Below, one piece after another: positions 28,520 through 37,640 of a DNA stretch of 64,000 nucleotides. The notes under the pieces were generated by a model, which made no database searches, was not told the DNA's origin, and worked only from the letters and a program-made list of their open reading frames with translations. This DNA comes from Streptomyces sp. NBC_01717 (GTDB lineage: Bacteria > Actinomycetota > Actinomycetes > Streptomycetales > Streptomycetaceae). Within the stretch, counting starts at the first letter, position 1. Each line of letters opens with the position of its first letter. The stretch spans positions 868,001-932,000 of the forward strand of contig NZ_CP109178.1 in NCBI RefSeq assembly GCF_036248255.1, read 5' to 3'. The position numbers and the translations under genes were made by a program.

Positions 28520-29230
28520 CTACTGCTGACGGGCGGCTGGTCGCGCGAGAGTGAGTCTGCTCCACCGATCCAGTTCGTCCGCGTGGCTGCCGACCGCCGT
28601 CGCCCGGGCGACCGCTACGGCCTCCTGCGGTGTCGGCTCACCGTGGCGGGAGAGCAGCGCCAGCGGCCAGGCCGGAGTGCCCGACTGCCCACCGTCGAAG
28701 GGGCGCCAGTCCCAGGCCGCATCGAACCGCCAGGCGCGCCCGTTCCGGTCGGCAACCTCATCACCCGGTTCGAGGAAGGCGTACGGACGGAAGAACAGCT
28801 CGATGCGTATCGGTTCACCGCCGGCTGGATCGATCGTGTAGCCCTGGTCCTCAAGGTCAGGGTCATGGGTATCACCGTGCCGCAGGACCTCGACGTAGGA
28901 CGCGGGCCGCGGCAGCATGCCGGTGACCAGGGGCGGATCGAAGCGATGGACCGCCTGGACGTGCACCACGGTCGCGGGGATTCCCACCAGGCAGGTATCG
29001 CCCGGCTTCAGTGCGGTCTCCGCCGGTTCCGTTCGGAAGATCTCCCACTCGCGGGCCGCGGGCGTTGGAAGCGCCCTCTGACCGTTCCACCTGATGTTCT
29101 CGGCCTGCGGGTCCACTTCCAACCACGGCCACCGCACGGACACGTAGTAATGGGTGACCCCGGTGACGGCGGTCTCAGTGAACGGGCACTCCAGCAACAG
29201 CACGTCACCGGGCCGGTAGTCGTGACTCAT
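28520..29230 (-). CDS. Hypothetical protein
   Basis: 236 residues from ATG 29230; ATG 29245 is an alternative. The N-terminus, MSHDYRPGDVLLLECPFTET, resembles small beta-barrel proteins. Tryptophan- and proline-rich central segments follow (VSVRWPWLEVDP, RFDAAWDWRPFDGG). It lacks Cys pairs, signal peptide and membrane helices, so it is probably cytoplasmic. I do not recognise the family. It converges with the DUF6193-like gene (stops 62 bases apart). Confidence 0.75.
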   Translation of the reverse strand: MSHDYRPGDVLLLECPFTETAVTGVTHYYVSVRWPWLEVDPQAENIRWNGQRALPTPAAREWEIFRTEPAETALKPGDTCLVGIPATVVHVQAVHRFDPPLVTGMLPRPASYVEVLRHGDTHDPDLEDQGYTIDPAGGEPIRIELFFRPYAFLEPGDEVADRNGRAWRFDAAWDWRPFDGGQSGTPAWPLALLSRHGEPTPQEAVAVARATAVGSHADELDRWSRLTLARPAARQQ

Positions 29231-29245
29231 GGACGCATTCTGCAT

Positions 29246-29651
29246 GCCGTCACTGACATGCGACCGAATGAGTATCCGGCGTTCCGGAGAGGCGGCCCGC
29301 AGCGCGCCCCCCTTCCACGAGAACCAACTCGTCTGAGGACAGCGCCCGGCGTCAATCTCAAACCACCTGGCAACCTCACAGGGTCAGCGCCCCACCGGCT
29401 GCCAACTCGAATCGGACGGCACAGCAGGTCGCGCTTGTACCTCGTTCGCGTTGAAACGCCGACGCCTGGAAGGCCGCAGCGGGAACAGCCACTCCGGTCG
29501 GCACGGTTGCATCGACCGAGGGACCGGCGCCGCACGGGCGGGGAACACGGAGACCACAAGGTCGTCCGCCCTACCAGGATCCGGGCCCCTGGGTCGCGGT
29601 ACGCCCACCGCGCACTCGGACCAAGACGTATTTCTGCAGGAGGACTGTTTC
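29246..29651. other. Intergenic, upstream of PIG-L gene
   Basis: About 400 bases between divergent genes. No frame looks coding. It presumably holds both promoters, but I see no strong -35/-10 pair or palindrome. Confidence 0.45.
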
Positions 29652-30485
29652 ATGACTGACCGACCCTTGACGCTCATGGCAGTACACGCCCACCCCGACG
29701 ACGAGGCGACCGGAACCGGAGGGGTCCTCGCGCGGTACGCGGCGGAAGGCATCCGCACGGTTCTCGTGACGTGTACCGACGGCGGTTGCGGTGACGGACC
29801 GGGGGGTGCCAAGCCGGGCGATCCCGGGCACGATCCGGCGGCGGTCGCCTTGATGCGCCGTCAAGAACTTGAGGCGAGCTGTGACGTCCTGAAGGTCAGC
29901 GATCTGGAGATGCTGGACTATGCCGACTCCGGGATGACGGGTTGGCCGAGCAACGACGCCCCCGGATCCTTCTGGCAGACCCCCGTGCAGGAAGGCGCGG
30001 CCCGACTCGCGGAACTCATGCGGCACTACCGACCCGATGTGGTCGTCACCTACGACGAGAACGGCTTCTACGGCCACCCCGACCACATCCAGGCCCACCG
30101 CATCACGATGGCGGCGCTGGAGATGACCGCGCTGACACCGAAGGTGTACTGGACCACGATGCCCCGCTCGATGATGCAGCGGTTCGGCGAGATCATGCGC
30201 GAGTTTCATGAGGACATGCCGGAGCCGGATCCTGCCGAGGCCGCCGCGATGGCCGAGATCGGCCTCCCCGACGATGAGATCACCACGTGGGTGGACACCA
30301 CCGCGTTCAGCGGTCAGAAGTTCGACGCGCTGGCCGCGCACGCCAGTCAGGGCGAGAACATCTTCTTCCTCAAGATGGGCACGGAGAGGTTCGGCGAGTT
30401 GATGGGCATGGAGACCTTCGTACGTGTCCAGGACGCCACCGGCGCGCCCATACCCGAGAACGATCTCTTCGCCGGACTACGCTGA
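29652..30485 (+). CDS. PIG-L family deacetylase (LmbE-like)
   Basis: 277 residues. AHPDDEATGTGGVLARYAAE holds the zinc-binding HPDDE, and GFYGHPDHIQAHRIT the third zinc ligand, HPDH. The TCTDGGCGD loop resembles mycothiol enzymes MshB and Mca. The family removes acetyl or acyl groups from N-acetylglucosamine-type substrates; the length and lack of Mca-specific ends leave the substrate open. ATG 29652 is preceded by a perfect AGGAGG 9 bases upstream, so translation should be strong. It is monocistronic. Confidence 0.88.
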   Translation: MTDRPLTLMAVHAHPDDEATGTGGVLARYAAEGIRTVLVTCTDGGCGDGPGGAKPGDPGHDPAAVALMRRQELEASCDVLKVSDLEMLDYADSGMTGWPSNDAPGSFWQTPVQEGAARLAELMRHYRPDVVVTYDENGFYGHPDHIQAHRITMAALEMTALTPKVYWTTMPRSMMQRFGEIMREFHEDMPEPDPAEAAAMAEIGLPDDEITTWVDTTAFSGQKFDALAAHASQGENIFFLKMGTERFGELMGMETFVRVQDATGAPIPENDLFAGLR

Positions 30486-31020
30486 TTCACCCGCCCGACC
30501 GGCCGGGAAAACGCATCGCCCGCACGGCGCGATCGAGCGGGTCACACACCCGGAAGCTTGTCCACGCGAGTTCCGCTCCGGCAGTCCGCGTCCAGGCCCT
30601 CGCCGACGGCGTCGACGCGTGCCCGCACTTCCGACCCGCCACCGCGCTCGTCCCCAAACCACCTGACAACCGCACAGTTGGGAGACCTGCGCGCTGTTGA
30701 CTCGGAAGTTGCGCGACAGCCCAGGTCACAAGCTCGGCGGTCCGCTCCGATCAAGACAGACCGCCGAGGAAGCGACACGAAGCTGAGGCTCCGATGTCCG
30801 ACATGCCGTGAGGAAACGGAAGAAGAAGCAGGTCACGAGAGTGGTCTCCGACACCAACCGCGAGACCCTACAACAATGAAGCCAGTCGCCCTGTCATCCA
30901 ATCGAAGCGTTTGACACCGAACCCAGGCGTCCACGCCCTCGCGCCGCCCCGACCGGCCGGTACCACCGATGGCCGGTACCGCCCCGCGATCGGGGCGGTC
31001 GTGCGTCTACCGGCTACCGG
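30486..31020. other. Intergenic, probably decayed sequence
   Basis: No supported gene. A plus-strand string at 31023-31103, AIEEGQDLSSMSGILTDTAY then RLLLA and a stop, looks like the end of a lost protein. Short GGCCGGTACC duplications occur near 30955-30985. Confidence 0.4.
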
Positions 31021-31329
31021 CTACCGCCATCGAGGAGGGCCAGGACCTGTCCTCGATGAGCGGCATCCTGACCGACACCGCCTACCGTCTGCTGCTGGCC
31101 TGACGGCGGGGGTGGTCGGGGGCCGGCTCAGATGCCGGGTGAAGAACTGGGCCGCGGCTTCCCCCGCGAACTGCGGGACGCCGGTGTGCTCGCCCAGATT
31201 GGCGTGCAGCGTCTTCTCCTTGGAGCCGAAGGCGTCGAACAGGTCCAGGGCCTGCTGCTCGTTCGGGTCATCTGACAACGCACGGGGGCACGCAGACTCG
31301 GCACCCATTCGATCCGGCGGATCCAGCAC
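31021..31329 (-). pseudogene. Alpha/beta hydrolase (dienelactone hydrolase-like) C-terminal fragment
   Basis: The minus strand reads ESACPRALSDDPNEQQALDL followed by FDAFGSKEKTLHANLGEHTG and VPQFAGEAAAQFFTRHL. This matches the C-terminus of dienelactone-type hydrolases (LFDAFGS.EKTLHANPG.H..VP), including the catalytic His. The nucleophile and Asp regions are absent, and a native stop has been lost, so it reads on to 31021. It is a broken gene end. Confidence 0.6.
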
Positions 31330-31350
31330 CAGGCCCCGTCCTCGACGCGC

Positions 31351-32763
31351 TCAACCCGCGAACTCGGCCATCCACGCCTCGACATCGTCCGCCGACCGGG
31401 GCAGGCCCGCTGACAGGTTCTCGTGACCGTCGTCGGTGACGACCAGGTCGTCCTCGATGCGGACGCCGATGCCGCGCCACTCCTCGGGCACGGTGAGATC
31501 GTCCGGCTGGAAGTACAGGCCGGGCTCGACGGTGAGGACCATGCCCGGTTCCAGCACGCCGTCGACGTACTCCTCGTTCCGGGCCTGCGCGCAGTCATGC
31601 ACGTCCAGACCGAGCATGTGACCGGTGCCCGCCATGGTGAAGCGGCGCTGAAGGCCGAGTTCGTACGCGCGGTCGGCCGGGCCCACGATGAAGCCCCACT
31701 CGACCAGCTGGGCCGCCAGGTATCGCTGGGACGCCTCGTGGAAGTCGCGGTACGCGGCGCCCGGCTTGACGGCTGCCATGCCGGCTTCCTGTGCCGCGTA
31801 CACCGCGTCATAGACCTTGCGCTGCAGAGGCGTGAAAGTGCCACTGATCGGCAGCGTGCGCGTGACGTCGGCGGTGTAGAGCGTGTGTGTCTCCACGCCG
31901 GCGTCGAGCAGGAGCAGGTCCCCCGGGCGCACCGGACCGTCGTTGTCCGTCCAGTGCATGATCGTGGCGTGCTCGCCCGCGGCGCAGATCGAGCCGTAGC
32001 CGACGGCATTGCCCTCGAGGCGTGCACGGCGGAAGAACGTGCCCTCGATCCACCGCTCGGACGACGCGATCGCCCCGGAGAGCTCCCCGATCACATCGGT
32101 GAATCCGCGCACCGTGGAGTCCACGGCCTTGCGGAGCTCGGCGATCTCCCAGTCGTCCTTGACGAGGCGGAGATCGCTGAGCGCCTCTTCCAGTTCGGCG
32201 TCGCGCTCTTCATCCGTGGTGACGGCGGCCTCGAGGGACGGGTCGAGGCCCCGGACGATCCGGGTCGGCGCACCGGAGGCGGCGGCCAGGTCGCCGGCCG
32301 CCGTGCGGACGTCACGGCAGGGCAGACCGAGCACGAGCTCCGACTCGGCGAGAGAGCGGCGCCGGCCCATCCACAGCTCCGCCGTGGCGCCGGTCCAGAA
32401 CTCGTCGTTGTCCCTGCTGTCCCGCGGCAGCTGGTAGCAGTAGGCGTCATGGCCGCCGTCCACTCGGGGTTCGAGGACGAGAGCGCCGTCCCGTGCTTGG
32501 TCTCCGGCCATGTGCACGTAACCCGAGTACGGCCGGAACGGGTAGCTGTCGTCGTTCGAACGAGCCTTGAGGTTCCCCGAGGGAATCACGAGGCGTTCGC
32601 CCGGAAAGCGCGCGGAGAGCGAGGCGCGGCGACGGGCTGCGTACGGAGCCTGCTCACCGAGCCGCAGGTCGTGCCGCTCGGTGTCCGCCCACCCCGTCCG
32701 CATCAGAGCGGACAGTTCCTCGGAGATCCCTGAGTAGAGACCGTTCTTTCGGCCTTTCGCCAC
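31351..32763 (-). CDS. pepP: Xaa-Pro aminopeptidase (aminopeptidase P)
   Basis: 470 residues from GTG 32763, chosen because AAGAAGG precedes it by 8 bases and the product begins AKGRKNGLYSGISEEL like Streptomyces homologues; upstream in-frame sequence is not conserved-looking. The pita-bread fold ligands are present: LLLLDAGVETHTLYTADVTR (two Asp), MAGTGHMLGLDVHD (His), VLTVEPGLYF (Glu) and GVRIEDDLVV (Glu). It removes the N-terminal residue before proline, using two Mn ions, in the cytoplasm. It is divergent from a TrmB/LuxR-like regulator. Confidence 0.92.
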   Translation of the reverse strand: MAKGRKNGLYSGISEELSALMRTGWADTERHDLRLGEQAPYAARRRASLSARFPGERLVIPSGNLKARSNDDSYPFRPYSGYVHMAGDQARDGALVLEPRVDGGHDAYCYQLPRDSRDNDEFWTGATAELWMGRRRSLAESELVLGLPCRDVRTAAGDLAAASGAPTRIVRGLDPSLEAAVTTDEERDAELEEALSDLRLVKDDWEIAELRKAVDSTVRGFTDVIGELSGAIASSERWIEGTFFRRARLEGNAVGYGSICAAGEHATIMHWTDNDGPVRPGDLLLLDAGVETHTLYTADVTRTLPISGTFTPLQRKVYDAVYAAQEAGMAAVKPGAAYRDFHEASQRYLAAQLVEWGFIVGPADRAYELGLQRRFTMAGTGHMLGLDVHDCAQARNEEYVDGVLEPGMVLTVEPGLYFQPDDLTVPEEWRGIGVRIEDDLVVTDDGHENLSAGLPRSADDVEAWMAEFAG

Positions 32764-32967
32764 GGCATACACCTTCTTCTGGATGGGTTCCCAAGCGGCG
32801 CTGGGCAGAGTGAGCCGTACGGACAGGCGTGCTCCCGGTGCGGCTCGTGCTCCCTCGCCGCCGCCGGTCGTCGGCGGCTCCCGGACGGTATCCCGTACCG
32901 CGCGTGCTCGGTGCTGAAAAGTGCCACTGGCACAGATCGGCCACAGGCTCCGGCCGGACCGTCGATA

Positions 32968-33960
32968 ATGCGACGTATGACGAACGCGAAACTCGGCGAG
33001 GCCCTTCGGCTTCTGGGCATCGGTCACGCGGCGGGTCAGGTCTATCTGGCACTGCTTGAGCTGGCCCCCGCTCCGCTGAGTGCGATCGCGGCCGCGGCCG
33101 ACCTGGACGGTCCGGAACTGGCCACGGCATACGGCGCACTGGTCGACGCCGGTCTCGCCAGTGCCGCCGAGGAGGGTGGGGACGTGGTGGCCCCGGTGCC
33201 GCCGACCGCAGGCCTGGAGATCCTCGCCCGGCACCGTGCGGCCGAGGTCGAGGAGTCTCGCATCACCGTCGGGGGCGCGTTCGAGTCGTTCCGGCGACAG
33301 CGGCTCGCCGCGTACAACGACAATCTCGTCGAGGTCGTCACCGGCGACGCCATCGGCCCCAGAATTCGTCACGCATGGGCAAGCGCCCGCGATCAGATCC
33401 GGCAGTTCGAGTCACCGCCGTACTTCCCCTTGGCCGACGCCACGGCCGACGCGCTGGCCACGCTCGCCCGCGGTGTGACGCAGCGTGTCGTGTACTCGCG
33501 GGAGTCGCTGGAGCACCCGGGTCACCTGAAAGAGGTCATCGAACCGTGCATCAAGGCCGGCGAACAGGCCAGGGTGCTGCCGTCGGTGCCGGTCAAACTC
33601 GTGATCATCGACGAGGCGTACGCACTCGTGTCGTTGTCCATCAAAGAGGCGGACGTACACAACACCATGCTGGTCGTGCAGCCATGCGGCCTGCTCTCCG
33701 CACTCATGGCACTCTTCGAGCAGTCCTGGCAGAACGCCCTGCCGTTCCATGGCCGCACCACTCGCCCAGGAGGCCTGCCGGCCGCCGACCGCCGCCTGCT
33801 GTGGCTCCTCGCGGGCGGCGCGAGCGACGACATCATCGCCCGCGAGCTGGGAGTCAGCCGCCGCACACTCTTCCGCCGCCTGCAGATCCTGATGGCCCAG
33901 CTGGGCGCCGCGAACCGCTTCCAGATGGCCTTGCAGGCACAGCGCAGCGGATGGTTGTGA
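32968..33960 (+). CDS. TrmB/LuxR-like transcriptional regulator
   Basis: 330 residues from ATG 32968 (ATG 32977 is equally possible; neither has a clear ribosome site, so it may be leaderless). The N-terminus LGIGHAAGQVYLALLELAPA resembles a TrmB-type winged helix. The centre resembles the PLD-like sensor found in such actinobacterial proteins, and the C-terminus LLWLLAGGASDDIIARELGV SRRTLFRRL is a LuxR-type helix-turn-helix. It is divergent from pepP and probably controls itself and possibly that gene. Confidence 0.85.
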   Translation: MRRMTNAKLGEALRLLGIGHAAGQVYLALLELAPAPLSAIAAAADLDGPELATAYGALVDAGLASAAEEGGDVVAPVPPTAGLEILARHRAAEVEESRITVGGAFESFRRQRLAAYNDNLVEVVTGDAIGPRIRHAWASARDQIRQFESPPYFPLADATADALATLARGVTQRVVYSRESLEHPGHLKEVIEPCIKAGEQARVLPSVPVKLVIIDEAYALVSLSIKEADVHNTMLVVQPCGLLSALMALFEQSWQNALPFHGRTTRPGGLPAADRRLLWLLAGGASDDIIARELGVSRRTLFRRLQILMAQLGAANRFQMALQAQRSGWL

Positions 33961-34230
33961 CCGGCACGCTGCCCCTGCTGCTTGCCGTGCCCACCGCAAC
34001 GGCGCGCGTCAAACCAGGATCCGGGCCATTCCCGGACCAACGCGCCGCCGGACTTGCCCCTCACCGCCGTTTCCGCACGTCGGAGCCAATGTTCCAGCTG
34101 TACCACCAGTAGACGAAGAACCTGCTGGTGTCGTACTCGGCGAAGAAGCTGGGTTCTTCCAGACGCGGAAAAGGGGCGCCCGGGCAGGGCGTCGGGCGTT
34201 CCGGGAACGAGGGTTGATTGCGAGCGGCGG
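33961..34230. other. Intergenic with possible gene scrap
   Basis: No intact gene. On the minus strand at about 34065-34160 the string EPSFFAEYDTSRFFVYWWYS then WNIGSDVRKRR looks like an unrecognised protein end. Confidence 0.35.
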
Positions 34231-34254
34231 GTTTGCAGGAAGCATTGCGGGTTA
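34231..34254 (+). promoter_or_regulatory. Sigma-B-type promoter candidate for csbD-like gene
   Basis: GTTT (34231-34234), 14 bases, then GGGTTA (34249-34254), close to the stress sigma consensus GNNT-N14-16-GGGTA, 46 bases before the CsbD start. csbD in Bacillus is a sigma-B gene, which supports the assignment. Confidence 0.45.
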
Positions 34255-34300
34255 GGCGGTGGTTGTTCCTGAAGTCGACCACAGCAAGGTGTGAGTGATC

Positions 34301-34474
34301 ATGGCTGCCAATGAGAAGACCCAGGCCAAGACCGAGCAGGCCAAGGGCAAGATCAAGGAAGCCGCCGGCCGCACCGTAGGCAACGAGCGACTCACCGCCG
34401 AAGGACGCATCGACCAGACCAAGGGCGACGCCCGTATGGCCAAGGAGAAGGCGAAGGACGCCTTCAAGCACTGA
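34301..34474 (+). CDS. CsbD family stress protein
   Basis: 57 residues, MAANEKTQAKTEQAKGKIKE then TVGNERLTAEGRIDQTKGDA, ending in KEKAKDAFKH. This is the CsbD pattern: a small, charged helical protein with G-N-x-x-L. ATG 34301 follows AAGGTG. CsbD proteins build up under general stress; the mechanism is unknown. A decayed relative lies at 2440, so the genome had at least two copies. It is monocistronic between a stress-type promoter and a strong terminator. Confidence 0.9.
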   Translation: MAANEKTQAKTEQAKGKIKEAAGRTVGNERLTAEGRIDQTKGDARMAKEKAKDAFKH

Positions 34475-34512
34475 CCCCACCACACCGCGTGGCCTCCCCC
34501 GACCCGCGGTGC

Positions 34513-34547
34513 GCGTATGGCCCGGCATCCCGTGCCGGGCCATACGC
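34513..34547 (+). terminator. Perfect 15-bp hairpin terminator
   Basis: GCGTATGGCCCGGCA (34513-34527) pairs fully with TGCCGGGCCATACGC (34533-34547) around a 5-base loop, 38 bases after the CsbD gene. Confidence 0.8.
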
Positions 34548-34633
34548 ACGCTGGTCGCGGATGCGGGAGCCGAACCCGCTGATGAGCTTGGCACGGCCAC
34601 TGCCGCTGCGTGACGCCGAACACCGGGAGCCGC

Positions 34634-35113
34634 ATGCCTACAGCCCTGTCGGAAAGACCGGTCGAACGGACCACGGAGCCCCATGCCGCCTCTCGGCCCG
34701 GCGGGTCCCCCGCTGTGACCAGGGGCGGCGGCCGGGCCGCCGTCCGGATCGGCGTGCTGACCGTCTGCCAGGCCGCGCTGATGGTGGGATTCGGGCTCCT
34801 GGTCACCGGCCCCGCCCATGGGATATGGCCGCTGAGCAGTGCGGACAATGTCAACGAGGGGCTCGAGCACCTACGCACGGAGGCCCTCACCAACCCGTTG
34901 CTCATCGCGTCGGACAGCTTCCCGCCCGCCGACAGCACCGGCACCGGCACCGGCACCACGGTGGAGTACTTCACCTTCCGCCGCGCCGAACTCCGCTTCG
35001 CCTCGGTGCAGCCGCGCGAGATCGACGGCGATCCGGTGCGGCCGGGCCGACTGCTCATCGCTGAGGTCAGGCCGGGTGTCCTGACCGTGCTTCTGCCGTC
35101 GGGGGGTGAGTGA
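34634..35113 (+). CDS. Small membrane protein, first gene of YihY-PAP2 operon
   Basis: 159 residues from ATG 34634, with GGGAG 7 bases upstream. The first ~38 residues are polar and disordered-looking; one membrane segment follows (IGVLTVCQAALMVGFGLLVTG). The rest (GIWPLSSADNVNEGLEHLRT to VLTVLLPSGGE) is predicted outside the membrane and contains a threonine/glycine run (STGTGTGTT). I do not recognise the family. Its stop directly abuts the YihY start, so the proteins are likely made together. Confidence 0.75.
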   Translation: MPTALSERPVERTTEPHAASRPGGSPAVTRGGGRAAVRIGVLTVCQAALMVGFGLLVTGPAHGIWPLSSADNVNEGLEHLRTEALTNPLLIASDSFPPADSTGTGTGTTVEYFTFRRAELRFASVQPREIDGDPVRPGRLLIAEVRPGVLTVLLPSGGE

Positions 35114-36067
35114 ATGGGCACCGCGACCCGGGTTCCGCAGACCCGCGACATGGCAGGCGACGAGCTCTCCGCCGACGAGGCACTGGCATCGCTGCGCCGC
35201 TACGGTCGCTGGCCACTGGTGCGGGATTCCTTCGTCCGCTTCCGTTACGCCGACGGCTTCAGTCACGCCCGCGCACTCGCCCTGCAGACCGTTCTCGCTG
35301 TGATTCCGCTCGTCATCGCCTTCGTCGGGCTGTCCGCCTCACTTCACACGGAGAACGTGGGGAGGCTGGCGGAACTGACGATTCACCGCATCACCGCGGG
35401 CCCGAGTGCCGAGGTCGTGGATGACGCGCTCGATCGGAGCCGGGAGCGGGCCGGGGAGGGTTCTCAGCTCACTCTCTGGTTCGGCCTGGCCTTCTCGCTG
35501 GTGAACGTCACGACGGCGATGTGTCAGATCGAACGCGGTGCCAACCGGATCTACGGGGTCGAGCGCGACCGCCCCTTCCATCAGAAGTACTTCCGGGGCC
35601 TGGTGATGGCGCTGGTTGCCGGGATACCCCTGGGCATCGGGTTCATCCTCATGGTGGTCGGCGGCGACCTCGCCGCGGCTGCCGTGACGGTCTACGGTCT
35701 CGGCGACGGAGCCAGGAACTCCTGGGATCTGCTGAGATGGCCGTGCGGGCTGCTGCTCGCACTCATCTCCGCGAGCGCGATCTTCCGTCGCTCCCCGCGT
35801 CGCAGGCAACCCGGCTACACGTGGCTGGCGTTCGGGGCAGCCCTCTACCTGGTGCTGTGGACGGCGCTGACCTGGTTGCTCAGCCTCTATCTCTCGGTCA
35901 GCGGGTCGTTCGACACGGTCTACGGCCCGCTGAGCGCCTTCATGTCGCTGCTGCTCTGGGCCTATCTGACTTCCATCGCTCTCTTTCTCGGACTGTCCTT
36001 CGCCGCGCAGTTGGAGGCCGCCCGCGCCTTGCGGCCCGGTCCTGTCCAACCCGATCCGGGAGCATGA
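35114..36067 (+). CDS. YihY/BrkB family inner membrane protein
   Basis: 317 residues. The pattern SFVRFRYADGFSHARALALQ, six membrane helices (for example TVLAVIPLVIAFVGL and LVMALVAGIPLGIGFILMVV), ANRIYGVERDRPFHQKYFRG and YGPLSAFMSLLLWAYLTSIA fits the BrkB/YihY family, once misnamed ribonuclease BN. The role is uncertain; envelope or lipid-linked transport has been proposed. It is the middle gene of a gapless operon with a small membrane protein and a PAP2 phosphatase, which supports an envelope-lipid function. Confidence 0.9.
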   Translation: MGTATRVPQTRDMAGDELSADEALASLRRYGRWPLVRDSFVRFRYADGFSHARALALQTVLAVIPLVIAFVGLSASLHTENVGRLAELTIHRITAGPSAEVVDDALDRSRERAGEGSQLTLWFGLAFSLVNVTTAMCQIERGANRIYGVERDRPFHQKYFRGLVMALVAGIPLGIGFILMVVGGDLAAAAVTVYGLGDGARNSWDLLRWPCGLLLALISASAIFRRSPRRRQPGYTWLAFGAALYLVLWTALTWLLSLYLSVSGSFDTVYGPLSAFMSLLLWAYLTSIALFLGLSFAAQLEAARALRPGPVQPDPGA

Positions 36068-36838
36068 ATGGTCGTGCGAGCCACTGCCCTGCGGCTTCGG
36101 GAGCGCCGTGCCCGGGCAGCTGACCGCAGATACGGTGTCCGCCTGCTCGGCGCCGCAGCCGTCGCCGCGCTCTCATCGGTGCTCTTCGGGCTTCTTCTGG
36201 TCCTCGTCGAGGGCAGTTGGCGCCCGTTGCTCGCCATGGACGCGCGTGCGGCGCGGCGGCTGCACAGCACCGGGCTCGAACACCCTGCGTGGACGAGCAC
36301 CCTCCGCTTCCTGTCCGACTGGGTCTGGGACCCTGTGACGCTGCGCTGCGTGGTCGCGCTGTTGACGGCCTGGCTGCTCTACCGCCGCGCCTGGCGGCTG
36401 GCCGCCTGGTCCGGCGTGACGGCGGCGGCCGGGGGACTGATAGGTCTGCTGGTCAAAACGGTGGTCGAGCGGGCCAGGCCCTCCTTGGCGGACCTGGTGG
36501 CCCAGGCACCGGGCTTCTCCTTCCCCTCCGGTCACGCGATGACCGCCACCACCTCGTTCGCCATCCTGCTGCTCGTACTGCTGCCGCTGGTGCCCCGTGG
36601 CCGGCGGGCCCTTTGCTGGAGCGTGGCGGTGCTCTCGGTGCTGGGCGTCGGATTCACCCGGGTCGCGCTCGGCGTCCACTGGTTCAGCGATGTGGTCGGC
36701 GGCTGGCTCCTGGGTCTCGCCGTGGTGGCGTCGACCGGCTGGGCCTTCGAAGCCTGGCGCGCCGACTCCGGCCGTCGTCGCAGCGAGGTGACCGAGGGTC
36801 TGGAGCCCGAGCTGACCGAGGCCGGCCCGGAGCGGTGA
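36068..36838 (+). CDS. PAP2 superfamily phosphatase
   Basis: 256 residues, about six membrane segments. The three PAP2 motifs are seen in order: KTVVERARP (K-x6-RP), PSGHAM, and RVALGVHWFSDVVGG (R-x5-H-x3-D). Such enzymes dephosphorylate phosphatidic acid, undecaprenyl pyrophosphate or similar membrane lipids on the outer face. ATG 36068 immediately follows the YihY stop. A hydrophilic acidic tail (about 25 residues) ends the protein. Undecaprenyl-PP recycling is a reasonable guess but not proven. Confidence 0.9.
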   Translation: MVVRATALRLRERRARAADRRYGVRLLGAAAVAALSSVLFGLLLVLVEGSWRPLLAMDARAARRLHSTGLEHPAWTSTLRFLSDWVWDPVTLRCVVALLTAWLLYRRAWRLAAWSGVTAAAGGLIGLLVKTVVERARPSLADLVAQAPGFSFPSGHAMTATTSFAILLLVLLPLVPRGRRALCWSVAVLSVLGVGFTRVALGVHWFSDVVGGWLLGLAVVASTGWAFEAWRADSGRRRSEVTEGLEPELTEAGPER

Positions 36839-36875
36839 GCGACGGGGGTGTCCTCCGTGATGCGGTGGAGGCCGG

Positions 36876-37151
36876 TCATGGCGTCCGGACGTCTGGGTGT
36901 GCCTCGCGCCAGGCGGCCATCGCGCGATCCCAGTCGTCGCCGGCCAGTGTGGTGAGCGAGGCGGGGAACAGCCCGTCCTCCTCCTTGGCGATGTGGCGGT
37001 GCAGTTCGTCCACGGCATCGAGGAACCTTTGGCGGTCGTCCCTGTCCACGAGATCTGCCGTGTCCAGCAACCGGTCCAGGTCGCGGTGTTCGCGCTCCAG
37101 GTCCTCGATGTACCCCGTGTACTCGTCGTCCTGGCGCATCACCGCGGGCAT
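36876..37151 (-). pseudogene. Hemerythrin HHE-domain protein, N-terminally truncated
   Basis: 91 residues remain: DLEREHRDLDRLLDTADLVD followed by RQRFLDAVDELHRHIAKEED and GLFPASLTTLAGDDW. The HHE iron motifs H..D and H-x3-E are present, but the usual first ~100 residues (first HHE half) are absent. Upstream of 37151 the sequence changes abruptly to an IS110-type fragment, so the 5' end was probably removed. ATG 37151 may be accidental. Intact relatives bind oxygen or NO through a di-iron site. Confidence 0.65.
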
Positions 37152-37159
37152 CCGCCGGG

Positions 37160-37324
37160 GCCAACACCCACTACCGACGACGCCGCGAGCACGGAGACTG
37201 GCATGCGGCCGCCCAGAGGAACCTCTCCAACCGCATGATCGGACAGCTCTATCACTGTCTCCACCACCGCAAGCTGTTCGACGAGAACACAGCGTTCCCC
37301 ACCGAACTCGCCGCCGCAGCTTGA
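37160..37324 (+). pseudogene. IS110-like transposase C-terminal remnant
   Basis: The plus strand reads NTHYRRRREHGDWHAAAQRN, then LSNRMIGQLYHCLHHRKLFD and a stop at 37322-37324. This resembles the ends of one IS110 subgroup (HY.RRR..GD.H..ALR...NR..G.L..CL). It abuts the truncated hemerythrin gene and an IS256 remnant. Confidence 0.6.
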
Positions 37325-37330
37325 CGCGTT

Positions 37331-37576
37331 GGCATCGTGAGGTGTCTGCGGACCACGAACCCCATCGAGTCGACCTTCTCCACCGTCAAACTCCGCGCCA
37401 AGGTCACCCGCGGCGCCGGCAGCCCCGCCGCAGCCCTCGCGATGGTGTTCAAACTCGTCGAGTCCGCACAGGCCCGCTGGCGGGCGATCACCGGCACCCC
37501 CCTCGTGCCCCTGGTTCGCACGGGCGCCCGGTTCGAGAGCGGCGTCCTGGTCGAACGTTCGCGGGGCGCTTCTTGA
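37331..37576 (+). pseudogene. IS256-family transposase C-terminal remnant
   Basis: The sequence reads LRTTNPIESTFSTVKLRAKV, TRGAGSPAAALAMVFKLVES, then AQARWRAI and LVRTGARFESGVLVER. This is the hallmark end of IS256 (Mutator-like) transposases, including the NPIES motif. The catalytic DDE region upstream is missing. A second, more decayed copy lies at 39950-40182, on the other side of the methyltransferase and chitinase genes. Confidence 0.8.
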
Positions 37577-37640
37577 TCTTGTGGCGGCTGGCCGGGATAG
37601 GGCAATTACTCAGACAGGAGTGGGGCTGCCACGACAGAGG

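Noticed and set aside
30558..30914. 118-codon plus-strand ORF with CPTC motif
   Set aside because: TTG start without ribosome site, Arg/Ser-rich low-complexity composition and no recognised family.
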